The translations under genes and the position numbers were made by a program. Shown in pieces: positions 51,751-61,178 of a stretch of DNA of 64,000 nucleotides (the stretch's first letter is position 1; each line of letters opens with the position of its first letter). The stretch comes from Fictibacillus halophilus. Lineage in GTDB: Bacteria; Bacillota; Bacilli; Bacillales; Fictibacillaceae. Location: assembly GCF_016401385.1 (NCBI RefSeq), contig NZ_JAEACF010000001.1, positions 186,001-250,000 of the forward strand. Reading direction: 5' to 3'. A model generated the notes under the pieces. It made no database searches. It was not told the origin of the DNA and saw only the letters and a program-made list of their open reading frames with translations.

Positions 51751-52936
51751 GCTCTGACTTTTCGAACTTCTTTAATGCATTTACATAATGATCGTACTCA
51801 TCGTCAGAAATGCTTTCTTCACCATAACGTACTTTCTCGTAAGCATCTAAAACAGAATCTGCTTCTTTTCCGGATAGATCAAGTCTCATAAACCAATTTG
51901 TAGCAGATTCACCAGGTTGCCTTCCGAATCCCTTTTTGTCCATTACTTTTTCAAAGTGTAAAAACCTTTTTCTAGTTCTGTCTTTGGACTGAAGCCATCT
52001 TTTTTTGCCCAACAACTGGCTGTTAGCATAAGAATTATCAAGAACTGAAATGTTTCCGTTAAGCACTAAGCTGGACTGATTGTTGAACACATTTCTCTTT
52101 TTCCAAAGAAAGAAAAGAACAATGATGATAAGTATTGCGATTGTTGTGTATAAGAGCATCGGAGATTCCCCGAGCGTTTCAGGACGCTGTTCTAATACGT
52201 CTGGCTTATTTACTGTATCCACCTTTCCGCCTTTTTCCGTTTTAAGCAATTGTTTAAGCATTTGGATTATTGGGGGAAGAAGGGAAAATAACTTCCAGAG
52301 CGGAACTGCCAAAATATAATACAGGATAAAGAACACGCCGTCTAATACCCAATAAAGGAGTTGTTTTAAAGGTCCTAATACAGCTAGAATCAATCCGCTT
52401 AACCCAACCAGTGTTAAAGGAACAGCAAAATCCTTCATTACAAGACTAATAGAAGAATTACTCTTATTATAATGGAGAGTCATTTTAATGAGCATCATGA
52501 GCAAAAATTGAATCCATACAGCTCCATACATCACCGTATAGCCATCCTTAAAAAACAGAGAAAGAACGACTGTTAAAACAGCGCTAATCGCTAAGATTAC
52601 TTCTAAATCAGTCTTAAAGAGATCATTCCAATTTTCTGCGCTTCTCCACATAAGGACGATTGAAATCAGAATTGATAACACGAGAGAAGAAGTCATGTAC
52701 CAAATCAGAACTGATGATAGAATCACAATACAAACAAGTGTTATTTTGAATAAGTTAGGTTTGAAGAGATATAAAGCCCCGCTAATTGCGATAAGCGGTA
52801 TTAGATTTGCAGTGAACCATACGAACTCAAGCCAAGTTGCTCCCCCTGAAAAGATGGTCAGCAAAATAAAAATGAGCATGGCGTCAAAGCTTAAGTTCAT
52901 TCCATAAAGAGTAAACTGCTGACTATTCTTTAACAT
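51731..52936 (-). CDS. DUF4129-type membrane protein without a transglutaminase domain
   Basis: A 401-residue protein. The N-terminal half has about eight hydrophobic segments. A further span (LLYTTIAILIIIVLFFLW, about 278-295) precedes a cytoplasmic tail with the DUF4129 pattern KRFLHFEKVMDKKGFGRQPGESATNWFMRL. In the related B. subtilis YebA, a transglutaminase-like domain lies between membrane block and tail; here that space is only a short K/P/E-rich linker, so the enzyme domain is missing. The gene overlaps DUF58 by 7 bp. The role of the operon is unknown. Confidence 0.8.
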   Translation of the reverse strand: MLKNSQQFTLYGMNLSFDAMLIFILLTIFSGGATWLEFVWFTANLIPLIAISGALYLFKPNLFKITLVCIVILSSVLIWYMTSSLVLSILISIVLMWRSAENWNDLFKTDLEVILAISAVLTVVLSLFFKDGYTVMYGAVWIQFLLMMLIKMTLHYNKSNSSISLVMKDFAVPLTLVGLSGLILAVLGPLKQLLYWVLDGVFFILYYILAVPLWKLFSLLPPIIQMLKQLLKTEKGGKVDTVNKPDVLEQRPETLGESPMLLYTTIAILIIIVLFFLWKKRNVFNNQSSLVLNGNISVLDNSYANSQLLGKKRWLQSKDRTRKRFLHFEKVMDKKGFGRQPGESATNWFMRLDLSGKEADSVLDAYEKVRYGEESISDDEYDHYVNALKKFEKSEHLKKPK

Positions 52937-54147
52937 GATGCGGCCTCCGATGAAAGATATGGCATCAGAATGGCATGTTCTTCGTTGTGTTCGACATAAA
53001 AGGTTCTTCCACCTGATCTATACCATTTCTTAATCAAGATCTGAGAATTCGGATCGGTAGGAATATGGCCTAAAAAGATGACGAACGGACTCGTGCCAAC
53101 AAAATTACGATCCATCTTATTCCACATGATTTGAGGTTTCACGATGACATTGGAACGATCTATCCTCGCCAAACCTTCAAGTATGCTGCTTAAGTGTACC
53201 GCTCCGCTCCCAGTTGGTACATGATACATTCCCATCGGGCCAGGTACTTTAAAGTTAATGTATACTTCAAAGGGTATTCCTTTTTCAGCAGCATACTGAC
53301 ACATGTATGCCAAGTGGCTAATCTCGCTCTCCATATCCTCAGAAGATTTCATCTCTTTATGGTCAGGGAGTATCGTATAAACAAATGTCCAATGGTACAC
53401 AACCGTTTTTTCAAATACCTTCGTTTGAAGAGAGCCTGAACGTGCTGTAGCTTTCCAATGTATTTTATGAAAGGCATCTCCAGGAGCGTATTCTCGATTC
53501 CCAGCAGGAAGAGATACGTTCTCGAATAAAGCAAAAGGTCTTAAAGCTTCACCACTGCTTTGAGAAAACAGGTGCTCAATGCGATGAACAGGAAGTGGTC
53601 TTGGATAAACAACAATTTCAGTTGGAAAGATACCCTTATAAGTCAAGGCTTGCCCACTTAGAGAAAGAGGATCTTGTACTTGCAGTGTCAGGTTAGAAAT
53701 CCTTGTTGTTCCTCTTCTTGTAGCAGTAAAATGTACTGTTTGTGTAAAAGATGTTTGACGATAGAGCGCAAAATGCCGTTTAACTTCAATTCTTCCTTTT
53801 GCAGTGTTGTTCGATTCAACATCTCCTGTGACAGATATCGGTGCTCGGTGTGTGAAGATGAGTTCTCCTCTATAAGAAGGCCATCTTCCTTTGTGAAGAA
53901 GTTTTACATAGAACTGATCTGTATCACCAGGAAACAAGCGATGAACTTGTTTTGTAGTATCTAATACAATCTCATTTATAGCTGAACGAGATTGCAGCGA
54001 TAGTGTGCCATATAAAAAAATGATGGCCAGCCCTAATAAAAACAGGAATGGAATATTACGATAAAAACCAATTACAAATATTAATGGGCTGAAAACAACT
54101 AAGACCCGAAAGGTGGATTTAATCCACACCTCGCTGTTCCATTGCAT
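52930..54147 (-). CDS. DUF58 domain protein
   Basis: A 405-residue protein with two N-terminal membrane segments (VLVVFSPLIFVIGFY and IPFLFLLGLAIIFLYGTLS), an outside beta-rich part (about 55-190) and the DUF58 domain (VSLPAGNREYAPGDAFHKIHWKATARSGSLQTKVFE, about residues 205-240) related to von Willebrand A folds. DUF58 proteins are encoded with MoxR ATPases and are believed to be their clients. The start lies 1 bp after the MoxR stop. YebA/YeaD/YeaC in B. subtilis is the equivalent cluster. Confidence 0.87.
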   Translation of the reverse strand: MQWNSEVWIKSTFRVLVVFSPLIFVIGFYRNIPFLFLLGLAIIFLYGTLSLQSRSAINEIVLDTTKQVHRLFPGDTDQFYVKLLHKGRWPSYRGELIFTHRAPISVTGDVESNNTAKGRIEVKRHFALYRQTSFTQTVHFTATRRGTTRISNLTLQVQDPLSLSGQALTYKGIFPTEIVVYPRPLPVHRIEHLFSQSSGEALRPFALFENVSLPAGNREYAPGDAFHKIHWKATARSGSLQTKVFEKTVVYHWTFVYTILPDHKEMKSSEDMESEISHLAYMCQYAAEKGIPFEVYINFKVPGPMGMYHVPTGSGAVHLSSILEGLARIDRSNVIVKPQIMWNKMDRNFVGTSPFVIFLGHIPTDPNSQILIKKWYRSGGRTFYVEHNEEHAILMPYLSSEAASC

Positions 54148-54148
54148 A

Positions 54149-55096
54149 TTATCTACCCGCCTCAGACTCTACAGGGACAACTATAGATTCAAGGATTTCT
54201 TTCAACACTTGATCTTTCGTCTTTCTCATCGTGCCCTCCATCGTCAATACTAATCGGTGAGTTAATACATACGGTGCTACCAATTGAACATCGTCCGGAG
54301 TAACGAAGGTTCTTCCTTGAACATAAGCAGCACCTTGAGCTGCTCTCATGAAAGCAAGAGTGCCACGAGGAGATACACCGTTCTCAATAAACTCATGAAT
54401 GCGAGTAGCGTGAACAATGGATAGTAAATAGTTTTCAACGCTATCACTTACATGAGTGTGCTTCACTTCTTCTTGCATGACTAATATATCTTCTAAAGAG
54501 AAGACAGGTTCTAAAGAGTCTTGAGGATTATTTTTGCGATACATATGAAGCATTTCTTTCTCCTGGTCGTAATTTGGAAAGCCAGACGGCAATTTCATAA
54601 AAAAACGATCAAGCTGAGCCTCAGGAAGCGGAAATGTTCCATGAGATTCTATAGGATTCTGAGTTGCTAGAACTAGGAAAGGAGACGGAAGGGGAAGCGT
54701 TTCGCCATCAATCGTAACTTGTCTTTCTTCCATTACTTCTAATAGACTGGATTGAGCACGAGGTGTTGCACGGTTAATTTCATCCGCTAATAAGATGTTC
54801 GTCATAACCGGACCGGGTCGCAGTTCAAACTCTTGATGTTTTGGATGAAAGAACTGTATACCTGTTATATCAGCTGGAAGGATATCTGGTGTGAACTGAA
54901 TTCTTTTAAATTCTCCACCTATTAAACGAGCGAGGCTTTTAGCGAGTACTGTTTTTCCTGTTCCCGGAACATCCTCTAACAATAAATGACCTCTATTGAC
55001 AATCGCAATCATCGTTAATTCGACAAGTTCATCTTTTCCAGTTAATACTTCTGCTATTGCGTTTTTTATGATCGTCATCTGATCCTTCATGTTCAT
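54149..55096 (-). CDS. MoxR-family AAA+ ATPase
   Basis: A 315-residue AAA+ chaperone-like ATPase. Walker A is LLLEDVPGTGKTVLAKSLA (about residues 36-54), Walker B MTNILLADEINRATPRAQSSLLEVMEE, sensor 1 LATQNPIE and sensor 2 SPRGTLAFMRAAQ. MoxR proteins help assemble or activate partner proteins, usually with DUF58/VWA partners, as here. ATG 55096 follows GAGAGG; the frame is open upstream to 55192 but without a ribosome binding site, and contains the promoter region. First gene of a three-gene operon. Confidence 0.93.
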   Translation of the reverse strand: MNMKDQMTIIKNAIAEVLTGKDELVELTMIAIVNRGHLLLEDVPGTGKTVLAKSLARLIGGEFKRIQFTPDILPADITGIQFFHPKHQEFELRPGPVMTNILLADEINRATPRAQSSLLEVMEERQVTIDGETLPLPSPFLVLATQNPIESHGTFPLPEAQLDRFFMKLPSGFPNYDQEKEMLHMYRKNNPQDSLEPVFSLEDILVMQEEVKHTHVSDSVENYLLSIVHATRIHEFIENGVSPRGTLAFMRAAQGAAYVQGRTFVTPDDVQLVAPYVLTHRLVLTMEGTMRKTKDQVLKEILESIVVPVESEAGR

Positions 55097-55192
55097 GTAT
55101 GTACATCCTCTCAAAAATATTAATTTAACTTTATCATTATTATAATATTTAGAAAATGAAAAATGTAATATTTTTGAAATTAATGTAATCAT

Positions 55193-55228
55193 AAAAAAAG
55201 CTCACAGCAAATTTTTAAGCTGTGAGCG
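55193..55228 (-). terminator. Terminator of the 3D-domain gene
   Basis: GCTCACAGC and GCTGTGAGC pair around a 10-nt loop; the T7 run is on the minus strand. Confidence 0.92.
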
Positions 55229-55260
55229 AAGAGAAGATGAGGCCAGTGACTCCATCTCAT

Positions 55261-55848
55261 TTAGTTCAAGATTGTAATATTTACGCTTTTTCTTCCCCAA
55301 TTAACGGCATCAGAATAGTTTTTCATAAATATATCAATTTCTTTCCCATTGATTCCACCACCTGTATCGTCAGCTACAGCATAACCGTAACCTGGAACAT
55401 AGACGACTGATCCTATTGGAATCACATTAGGATCAACAGCGATTACTTTTGCATAAGGGATTTCTTTTAGATTTGTACCATTGAATGTTGTTCCACTGCA
55501 GCCTTCACAGCTTGCCGTATAGGCAGTCGCAGATACAGTCATACTCTTTTTTGTAACATTATTTTGAATGCTGTTAAACGTTTGAGGTCCAGCAATACCG
55601 TCTACTGATAAACTCTTAGCTCGTTGATAGTCCGTTACGGCTTGTTTTGTAACGGGACCATAATAGCCTGTTGTTACAGCAAAATCATAGAATCCTAACG
55701 CTTTTAGTTTTCCTTGAAGTTCATACACGTCATTGTCCCAAGTACCCGGTCGGAGAGTGTGATCCCCCATTGCTGCAAATCCACTAACGGGAGCAGAAAC
55801 GAGCAATCCGAATGCTAGAGCTCCTGTAATTACCCATTTTTTTATCAT
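55261..55848 (-). CDS. Secreted peptidoglycan-binding 3D-domain protein
   Basis: A 195-residue exported wall protein. The signal peptide is IKKWVITGALAFGLLVSAPVSGFA (about 2-25). A PG_binding_1 domain (about 30-95: YELQGKLKALGFYDF, YYGPVTKQAVTDYQRAKSLSVDGIAGPQTF) is followed by a 3D domain (about 105-195: VSATAYTASCEGC, KVIAVDPNVIPIGSVVYV, AVADDTGGGINGKEIDIFM) with the three Asp residues of the family. It resembles YocH and other stationary-phase murein hydrolases, but has PG_binding instead of LysM. The start is fixed by AGGAGGAG; the longer frame to 55920 is not used. Confidence 0.9.
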   Translation of the reverse strand: MIKKWVITGALAFGLLVSAPVSGFAAMGDHTLRPGTWDNDVYELQGKLKALGFYDFAVTTGYYGPVTKQAVTDYQRAKSLSVDGIAGPQTFNSIQNNVTKKSMTVSATAYTASCEGCSGTTFNGTNLKEIPYAKVIAVDPNVIPIGSVVYVPGYGYAVADDTGGGINGKEIDIFMKNYSDAVNWGRKSVNITILN

Positions 55849-56072
55849 GATAACTCCTCCTAATATGTATAATTGGTTAAATACGCCTCGGTTGCCAATT
55901 ATACTAATCGAATGTAACAAACTCGTTAGGAGAAGGTAACAAAGAGATTACATTACTATTTTCATATAATAATAGGTAATTATGGAAATTAATAGATATT
56001 GATTATGTAGGGTAGGAATAAGTAGGAAATTAGGCCTCCAAACGACAAATTTCCCAGGAAATAGACAAAAAA

Positions 56073-56231
56073 TTACGAGTTATCGCTTTGTTCACTTACA
56101 AAACCATCTAAGCGATTTAACAACTGATCTAATTCCTGACTGCAGATGACTGTTTCTTTTGCCGTTAATCCATATGTTTTGCCGAGACATAGCAAAACTT
56201 CACGTTTGTCCTCAATTAATTGCAATAGCAT
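56073..56231 (-). CDS. Spo0E-like aspartyl-phosphate phosphatase (first copy)
   Basis: A 52-residue two-helix protein. It reads LLQLIEDKREVLLCLGKTYG, a turn, then VICSQELDQLLNRLDGF. The SQELDQLLN part is the Spo0E-family signature (S-Q-x-L-D-x-L-I/L), which dephosphorylates Spo0A~P or related regulators. No strong ribosome binding site precedes ATG 56231 (AAAGTTGTGA), so expression may be low or the start is wrong. It stands alone, about 210 bp from the second copy on the same strand. Confidence 0.7.
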   Translation of the reverse strand: MLLQLIEDKREVLLCLGKTYGLTAKETVICSQELDQLLNRLDGFVSEQSDNS

Positions 56232-56414
56232 GTTTCATTCACAACTTTCATGAGAGATTTTGTCTTCACTTAATATGCAATAAATTTACAAAAAGAAAAA
56301 GGGTTTCGTCTAAAATAGTGATAATGTTACAAAAAGCTACAAAAATGAAGGGAGAGAATGTCGAATTCCAATCGGGAGGATTTTTGGTTAAAAAGAAGAT
56401 ATTACTCGAATGTG

Positions 56415-56442
56415 AAAAACGACCTAGCTAGAGGTCGTTTTT
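56415..56442 (-). terminator. Terminator of the second Spo0E-like gene
   Basis: AAAACGACCT and AGGTCGTTTT pair around AGCTAG; T5 is on the minus strand. It overlaps the stop codon at 56441-56443. Confidence 0.85.
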
Positions 56443-56605
56443 ATGCTTTTTGTTCAATTTTAGCATACTGGTTTAGTAGTTGATCGAGCTGCTGGCTTAT
56501 TGTGACAAGTTTAGGGTGTGTTAATTCATAGTTTAGTTGATTTGAAATGCTGTATAATTCTTCTCTTAATAAGCGGATTCGTTCTTGAACACTTTTTTCT
56601 ATCAT
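56441..56605 (-). CDS. Spo0E-like aspartyl-phosphate phosphatase (second copy)
   Basis: A 54-residue protein of two helices: VQERIRLLREELYSISNQLN, the loop YELTHPKLV, and ISQQLDQLLNQYAKIEQ. SQQLDQLLNQY matches the Spo0E signature better than the first copy. The helix-loop-helix length is typical (about 50 residues). AAAGGAAG lies 9 nt before ATG 56605, and a terminator overlaps the stop. The target would be Spo0A~P or another phosphorylated regulator, so it probably delays sporulation. Confidence 0.82.
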   Translation of the reverse strand: MIEKSVQERIRLLREELYSISNQLNYELTHPKLVTISQQLDQLLNQYAKIEQKA

Positions 56606-56888
56606 ATTTAGTACTTCCTTTCAGGTTGTAAGGACGAAGAAGTCTTTATGGTAACTTTAGGCATATCATTAAAGATGGGCCTAACTCCATATATTTTTGT
56701 ATTGTTACTAAATGTCTAAAAACAGACTCTTCTCTTCATATTATCGGTAAAAAATGGAATAGTTTAAGAAGTTTAATGTGTATCTTTGGTCAATTTCAAC
56801 GGTTTCCTTTAAAATAGATATGATATACATGAATGAGTACAGATGTATTTTGCTATAATTGGTAATAAAAAGAAAGGAGGGAGACGGA

Positions 56889-58205
56889 ATGAAACCAACT
56901 GAAGAACAAAAAGACAAAGGCGAAACTCAAGTCCATTATGAAACACCTGAGCAAAAAGTGCAAAACACACATTCTGTGCAACTATGGCGAGAATATTTTT
57001 CAGAACGGTTCGAAACATTCGAGAGACGTAAATTGCAAACCGTCTCCTTTCGAGATCTCGTTGACGGAAAAGATACGAGCTATACGTTTGTTCATATCTA
57101 TCGCGATTATTACCCAGCGCTTTTAAATGCAGGGCAATTCTTCGACGAAGATATTGCGTTATTATATAAATATCACGTACAGATTGAAACGCTGATCCGA
57201 TTGTTTTCATTTGAAGGTCAATATGGCATAGCCACATATATGCAGTCAAACTTTGATGCTACCGTGGAGAAACTATGTGATCAGATGTATATAACATTAA
57301 AAAAGATCGACAGTAAAAAGTTACTGAATGAGAATAAAAAGCTTGTGGAAGAGAGTTTAAGAAACTTTCAGAGTCTTTATGAAATCCCTCCTAAGTGGGG
57401 ACATCTTCTCTTTTATCTATTTCAGATCAGCTGGTCGTTACTTTATATTGAACAAGCTTGGGTTACTAAATATGAAAAGCAGCTTTTAGAAGAAAAAGAG
57501 AGTGGAAAAACATCTCAAATGCTTGAACTAGCTCTTGTTCATTTTGCCTTTGCGAGTGGAAATGAAGAACTTGCTTTTAAACGACTAACTCAGTGTGAGA
57601 AGAAAGTAGATATGGTTCATTATCTTGTTTGGATGAAGTTATTAGTAGATAAACAAGAATGGGATCGTCTCTTATTATGGCTCCTAGACCTAAAGCCATT
57701 TTTTTTAGAAGGTGTTGGGACGTACTATTACCATTCCGATTCTAGGGAATTTTTTCATGAGTACTTAAGCTATTTTTGGAAGTACGCTCAACACACTGGT
57801 GACGAGGATCAGTATGAAGAAATGCTCATTGAATTTTTACCTATTACGTTTTATGAGTACGGTGAATATTTGATGGTGATCGGTGAGCATGAGAGATGGG
57901 TAGAACTGCAAGTGATTATGGGCTACTCTCCTGAATTGATTCAAAGAAAGGATTTAAAAGAGGTCGTCTCCTTTCAAAAAGAATCTGTATTGCCAATCTA
58001 TCATCAAGCGATTGATAGGCTGATTAATGAGAGGACTAGAAAATCGTATCAATCGGCCATTAAACATTTAAAAACACTTCGATCCTTATATTTTGATCTT
58101 GGTGAAGAAGAACGTTTTTCACAGTATATCAACCAGATTGCTACTGTTTACGGGCGGCTTAGAGCCTTTCAGGAAGAGCTAAGGAAAGGAAAGTTTATTT
58201 CATGA
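56889..58205 (+). CDS. Partner protein of the SNF2 helicase (YwqB-like without SWIM finger)
   Basis: Not firmly recognised. A 438-residue helical protein overlapping the start of a SNF2 helicase gene by 4 bp (ATGA). In B. subtilis the helicase YwqA pairs with YwqB, a protein with an N-terminal SWIM zinc finger (CxCx(n)CxH); the position is the same here, but this protein has only two cysteines, far apart (LCDQMY, LTQCEKK), and no such motif. The sequence looks like helical repeats (QMLELALVHFAFASGNEELAFKRL; SAIKHLKTLRSLYFDLGEEE). AAAGGAGGGAG precedes ATG 56889. Confidence 0.72.
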   Translation: MKPTEEQKDKGETQVHYETPEQKVQNTHSVQLWREYFSERFETFERRKLQTVSFRDLVDGKDTSYTFVHIYRDYYPALLNAGQFFDEDIALLYKYHVQIETLIRLFSFEGQYGIATYMQSNFDATVEKLCDQMYITLKKIDSKKLLNENKKLVEESLRNFQSLYEIPPKWGHLLFYLFQISWSLLYIEQAWVTKYEKQLLEEKESGKTSQMLELALVHFAFASGNEELAFKRLTQCEKKVDMVHYLVWMKLLVDKQEWDRLLLWLLDLKPFFLEGVGTYYYHSDSREFFHEYLSYFWKYAQHTGDEDQYEEMLIEFLPITFYEYGEYLMVIGEHERWVELQVIMGYSPELIQRKDLKEVVSFQKESVLPIYHQAIDRLINERTRKSYQSAIKHLKTLRSLYFDLGEEERFSQYINQIATVYGRLRAFQEELRKGKFIS

Positions 58206-60994
58206 TCGATACAAGCAATCTTTTGCTACACGCGAAATGGCTTCATGGAAACATGGTTTTGTGGGCCACTAAACATTCGAAAAGAGTGCATGTAAACGAC
58301 TGGAAACCTCTTTTATTTACATGGCATAAGCCTTCATTCTATGGGACGATGCTAGATGTTGATGATGACCAGAATGTATATTTAGATGCAGGAGAAGCTT
58401 TTGATCTCTTTAATCGATATCCCGACTTTTTTTTAACGAAAAGCAATTGGGAAGATGATTCTTGGACTTTTGTAGAAGAGGCTAATGCTGTCTTTCGTTT
58501 GATGCAAAAAGAAAAGGTTACTCCTGATTACGAGGCATGGAAGACAGGGTCATGGGCATGGAGAACGGATGGAGAGAGAATTGAATCTGCCTGGGTAAAC
58601 GAAGCTCTCTCCACATTGCCACAAGACGGAAACACATCTATGCCTTCAAGCTTTAACAGAGATCGTATGAAGGGTATACCTCGTCAGATCATTTCCGCCT
58701 TAAACCATTTAAGTGAAGAGGAATGGCTGATTAAGATTGGCTGGAGAAGGGATCCGAAGCCCTTTGATATTATATTTGAACTGTCTGAACCAGCAAATGA
58801 TGGTGAAGATAATGAAGATATATGGAAGTTACACGTTATTCTTCAAGAGAAAGAAGATGGAATAGCTGTACCCTATCTTGGAAAGAGCACTCTTCTACCA
58901 GAGGAATGGAAGCCTTTTAAAGAGATGCTAGAATCTGATATCGAGCTCGTGACGAAATTAATCTCATGGTTAAAACCAAATGCGCGTAAAGAAATACGAA
59001 ATGAAATAACTGAAAAAGAGGCTTGGGATTTTTTAACGCTAAAAAGTGATCTGTTAAGACAAATCGGACTTACTGTTGTCCTTCCGGCATGGTGGCAAAC
59101 CGTTCAAGAACTTCAACCAAAAGTAAAGGCAAAGATCAAAACAAAATCGCAGCAATCTGGTGGAGCACCGTCGTTCCTTGGATTAAATGCGATTATGCAA
59201 TTTGATTGGCGAATGTCAACGGGGGACGAAGAGCTAACGGAAGAAGAGTTTCGAAAACTGGTTGATGGAAGTAGAAGGCTCGTGAGAAGAAACGGTCAAT
59301 GGTACAGAGTAGATCCTGAGTGGATGAAACAAGTACGTCATCTGATAAAGAACGTGGATCGTACAGGAATTCAATTGAAGGACGTCTTAGAACAACATCT
59401 TTTGAATATGGAAACGAATCCTGCTGAAGATGGTCTTGAAGGAATAGAGTCAGATGGACCAATGCTCGACATAGAGTGGGATGAACCATTAAACGCCTGG
59501 ATGGATCAGCTTACGGAAATCAAAACACTTCCTATTGAGCCTAAAGCTGAAAGCTTGATCGGAACGTTAAGAGACTATCAGAAGACAGGAAGTTCATGGA
59601 TGTATTTTCTAAGAGAATTCGGCCTTGGTGGTTGTTTAGCAGATGATATGGGATTGGGAAAAACAGTTCAGACCATTGACTATTTCTTAAAAGTGAAAGA
59701 AAAGGAAAAGCAAGAAGGTACGTTCTTACTCGTATGTCCTACTTCTGTAATCGGTAACTGGCAAAAAGAGCTTCAAAACTTTTCACCGACTTTATCCGTA
59801 GGTCTTCATTACGGTGGGAACCGGAAAAAAGGAGATCAATTTGCTGAGTGGTACAAAAAATTTGATGTTGTTATCACTTCTTATACAACATGCCAGCTTG
59901 ATTTTAGTGAGATGAGTGAAACGTATTGGGAAGCGATCGTGCTTGATGAAGCACAGAACATCAAGAACAGCTATACAAAACAATCAAGAAGTATTCGTAG
60001 ACTTAACGGACGCCACAAGATTGCGCTAACGGGAACTCCTGTAGAAAACAGACTTCTCGAACTATGGGCGATTTTTGATTTTTTGAACCCAGGCTATTTA
60101 GGGAGCGAACCATCGTTTCAGAAAAAGTTCGTGGTGCCTGTTGAGAAAGACAATGATACGCTGCGTTTACAGCAGTTAAAACAGCTTGTTCAACCATTCC
60201 TGCTGCGACGGACGAAGATGGATCCAGCGGTACAGCTTAATCTGCCTGAGAAACAAGAGATCAAAGAATATTGTCCATTATCAAAAGAACAGGCTTCTCT
60301 ATATGAAAGACTTGTACAAGATACGTTTGAGCAGTTGGAAAAGGTTACAGGGATGCAAAGGCGTGGACTATTACTCGCGATGCTAGGAAAACTAAAGCAA
60401 ATATGCGATCATCCTGCACTATACACAAAGAACGACAAGCTAGGTAAACTTGAGGATCAATCTGTAAAATTCGCTAAGACGATTGAATTGATCGATGCTA
60501 TTCTTGAAAAGGATGAAAAGTGTTTAATCTTTACTCAGTTTATTTTTATGGGTGAATTAATAAAGAAGTATGTAGAGAAAAAATTTGGCCGGACCGTACT
60601 CTTTTTGCATGGCAGTTTAAGCAAGCAAAAACGTGACCAAATGATCGAAAGCTTTCAAGATGGAGAGCATCCTATCTTTATATTATCTCTAAAAGCTGGC
60701 GGAACCGGACTCAACTTGACCGAAGCAAATCACGTTATTCATTACGATCGATGGTGGAATCCAGCTGTTGAAAATCAAGCGACAGATCGTGCCCATCGTA
60801 TTGGACAGAAAAAATTCGTGACGGTGCATAAGATGATTACGCTTGGCACATTAGAAGAGAAAATCGACATGATGCTAGAGAGCAAGAAAGAACTCTCAGA
60901 AAAAGTCATTCAGAGTGAGAATTGGATTACAGAATTATCAACAGACGAATTAAAAGATCTATTTACGCTGAGAAAAGAGTGGGTAGAATCGTAA
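58202..60994 (+). CDS. SNF2/RapA-family DEAD/DEAH helicase (YwqA-like)
   Basis: A 930-residue Swi2/Snf2 ATPase that would move along DNA and remodel bound protein or polymerase. The N-terminal 450 residues are the SNF2-associated bacterial domain. The motor begins about 455: motif I LADDMGLGKTVQTIDYF (about 478-494), motif II LDEAQNIKN (about 581-589), III ALTGTPVENRLLELW, IV FTQFIFMGELI, V ILSLKAGGTGLNLTEANHV and VI NQATDRAHRIGQKK. All catalytic parts are intact. It is translated together with the upstream partner. Its cellular role in Bacillus is not established. A terminator follows. Confidence 0.93.
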   Translation: MIDTSNLLLHAKWLHGNMVLWATKHSKRVHVNDWKPLLFTWHKPSFYGTMLDVDDDQNVYLDAGEAFDLFNRYPDFFLTKSNWEDDSWTFVEEANAVFRLMQKEKVTPDYEAWKTGSWAWRTDGERIESAWVNEALSTLPQDGNTSMPSSFNRDRMKGIPRQIISALNHLSEEEWLIKIGWRRDPKPFDIIFELSEPANDGEDNEDIWKLHVILQEKEDGIAVPYLGKSTLLPEEWKPFKEMLESDIELVTKLISWLKPNARKEIRNEITEKEAWDFLTLKSDLLRQIGLTVVLPAWWQTVQELQPKVKAKIKTKSQQSGGAPSFLGLNAIMQFDWRMSTGDEELTEEEFRKLVDGSRRLVRRNGQWYRVDPEWMKQVRHLIKNVDRTGIQLKDVLEQHLLNMETNPAEDGLEGIESDGPMLDIEWDEPLNAWMDQLTEIKTLPIEPKAESLIGTLRDYQKTGSSWMYFLREFGLGGCLADDMGLGKTVQTIDYFLKVKEKEKQEGTFLLVCPTSVIGNWQKELQNFSPTLSVGLHYGGNRKKGDQFAEWYKKFDVVITSYTTCQLDFSEMSETYWEAIVLDEAQNIKNSYTKQSRSIRRLNGRHKIALTGTPVENRLLELWAIFDFLNPGYLGSEPSFQKKFVVPVEKDNDTLRLQQLKQLVQPFLLRRTKMDPAVQLNLPEKQEIKEYCPLSKEQASLYERLVQDTFEQLEKVTGMQRRGLLLAMLGKLKQICDHPALYTKNDKLGKLEDQSVKFAKTIELIDAILEKDEKCLIFTQFIFMGELIKKYVEKKFGRTVLFLHGSLSKQKRDQMIESFQDGEHPIFILSLKAGGTGLNLTEANHVIHYDRWWNPAVENQATDRAHRIGQKKFVTVHKMITLGTLEEKIDMMLESKKELSEKVIQSENWITELSTDELKDLFTLRKEWVES

Positions 60995-60997
60995 GTA

Positions 60998-61026
60998 AAG
61001 CACAGCCGTTGAGCTGTGCTTTTTTA
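60998..61026 (+). terminator. Terminator of the SNF2 operon
   Basis: AAGCACAGC and GCTGTGCTT enclose CGTTGA, then T5. Confidence 0.93.
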
Positions 61027-61178
61027 TTGGACTTTACAGGATAGTTTAGTTGTTGAATGTTAAAGAACGGCTTATGAGTAAAGCTTTTTATGCATTTCAA
61101 TTTCTATGTTATAGCAGCGTCTTTTTCGTGAATTTTCTGATAAACTAATAGTATTATCCAAAAAATAGGGGGAGAACG

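Noticed and set aside
56159..56431. 90-codon plus-strand frame in the Spo0E-like region
   Set aside because: Antisense to the first Spo0E-like gene, without a ribosome binding site.
56358..56483. 41-codon plus-strand frame starting MSNSNREDFWLKRRYY, with GGGAG upstream
   Set aside because: It overlaps the 3' end and terminator of the second Spo0E-like gene in antisense and matches nothing I know; the good ribosome binding site alone is not enough.
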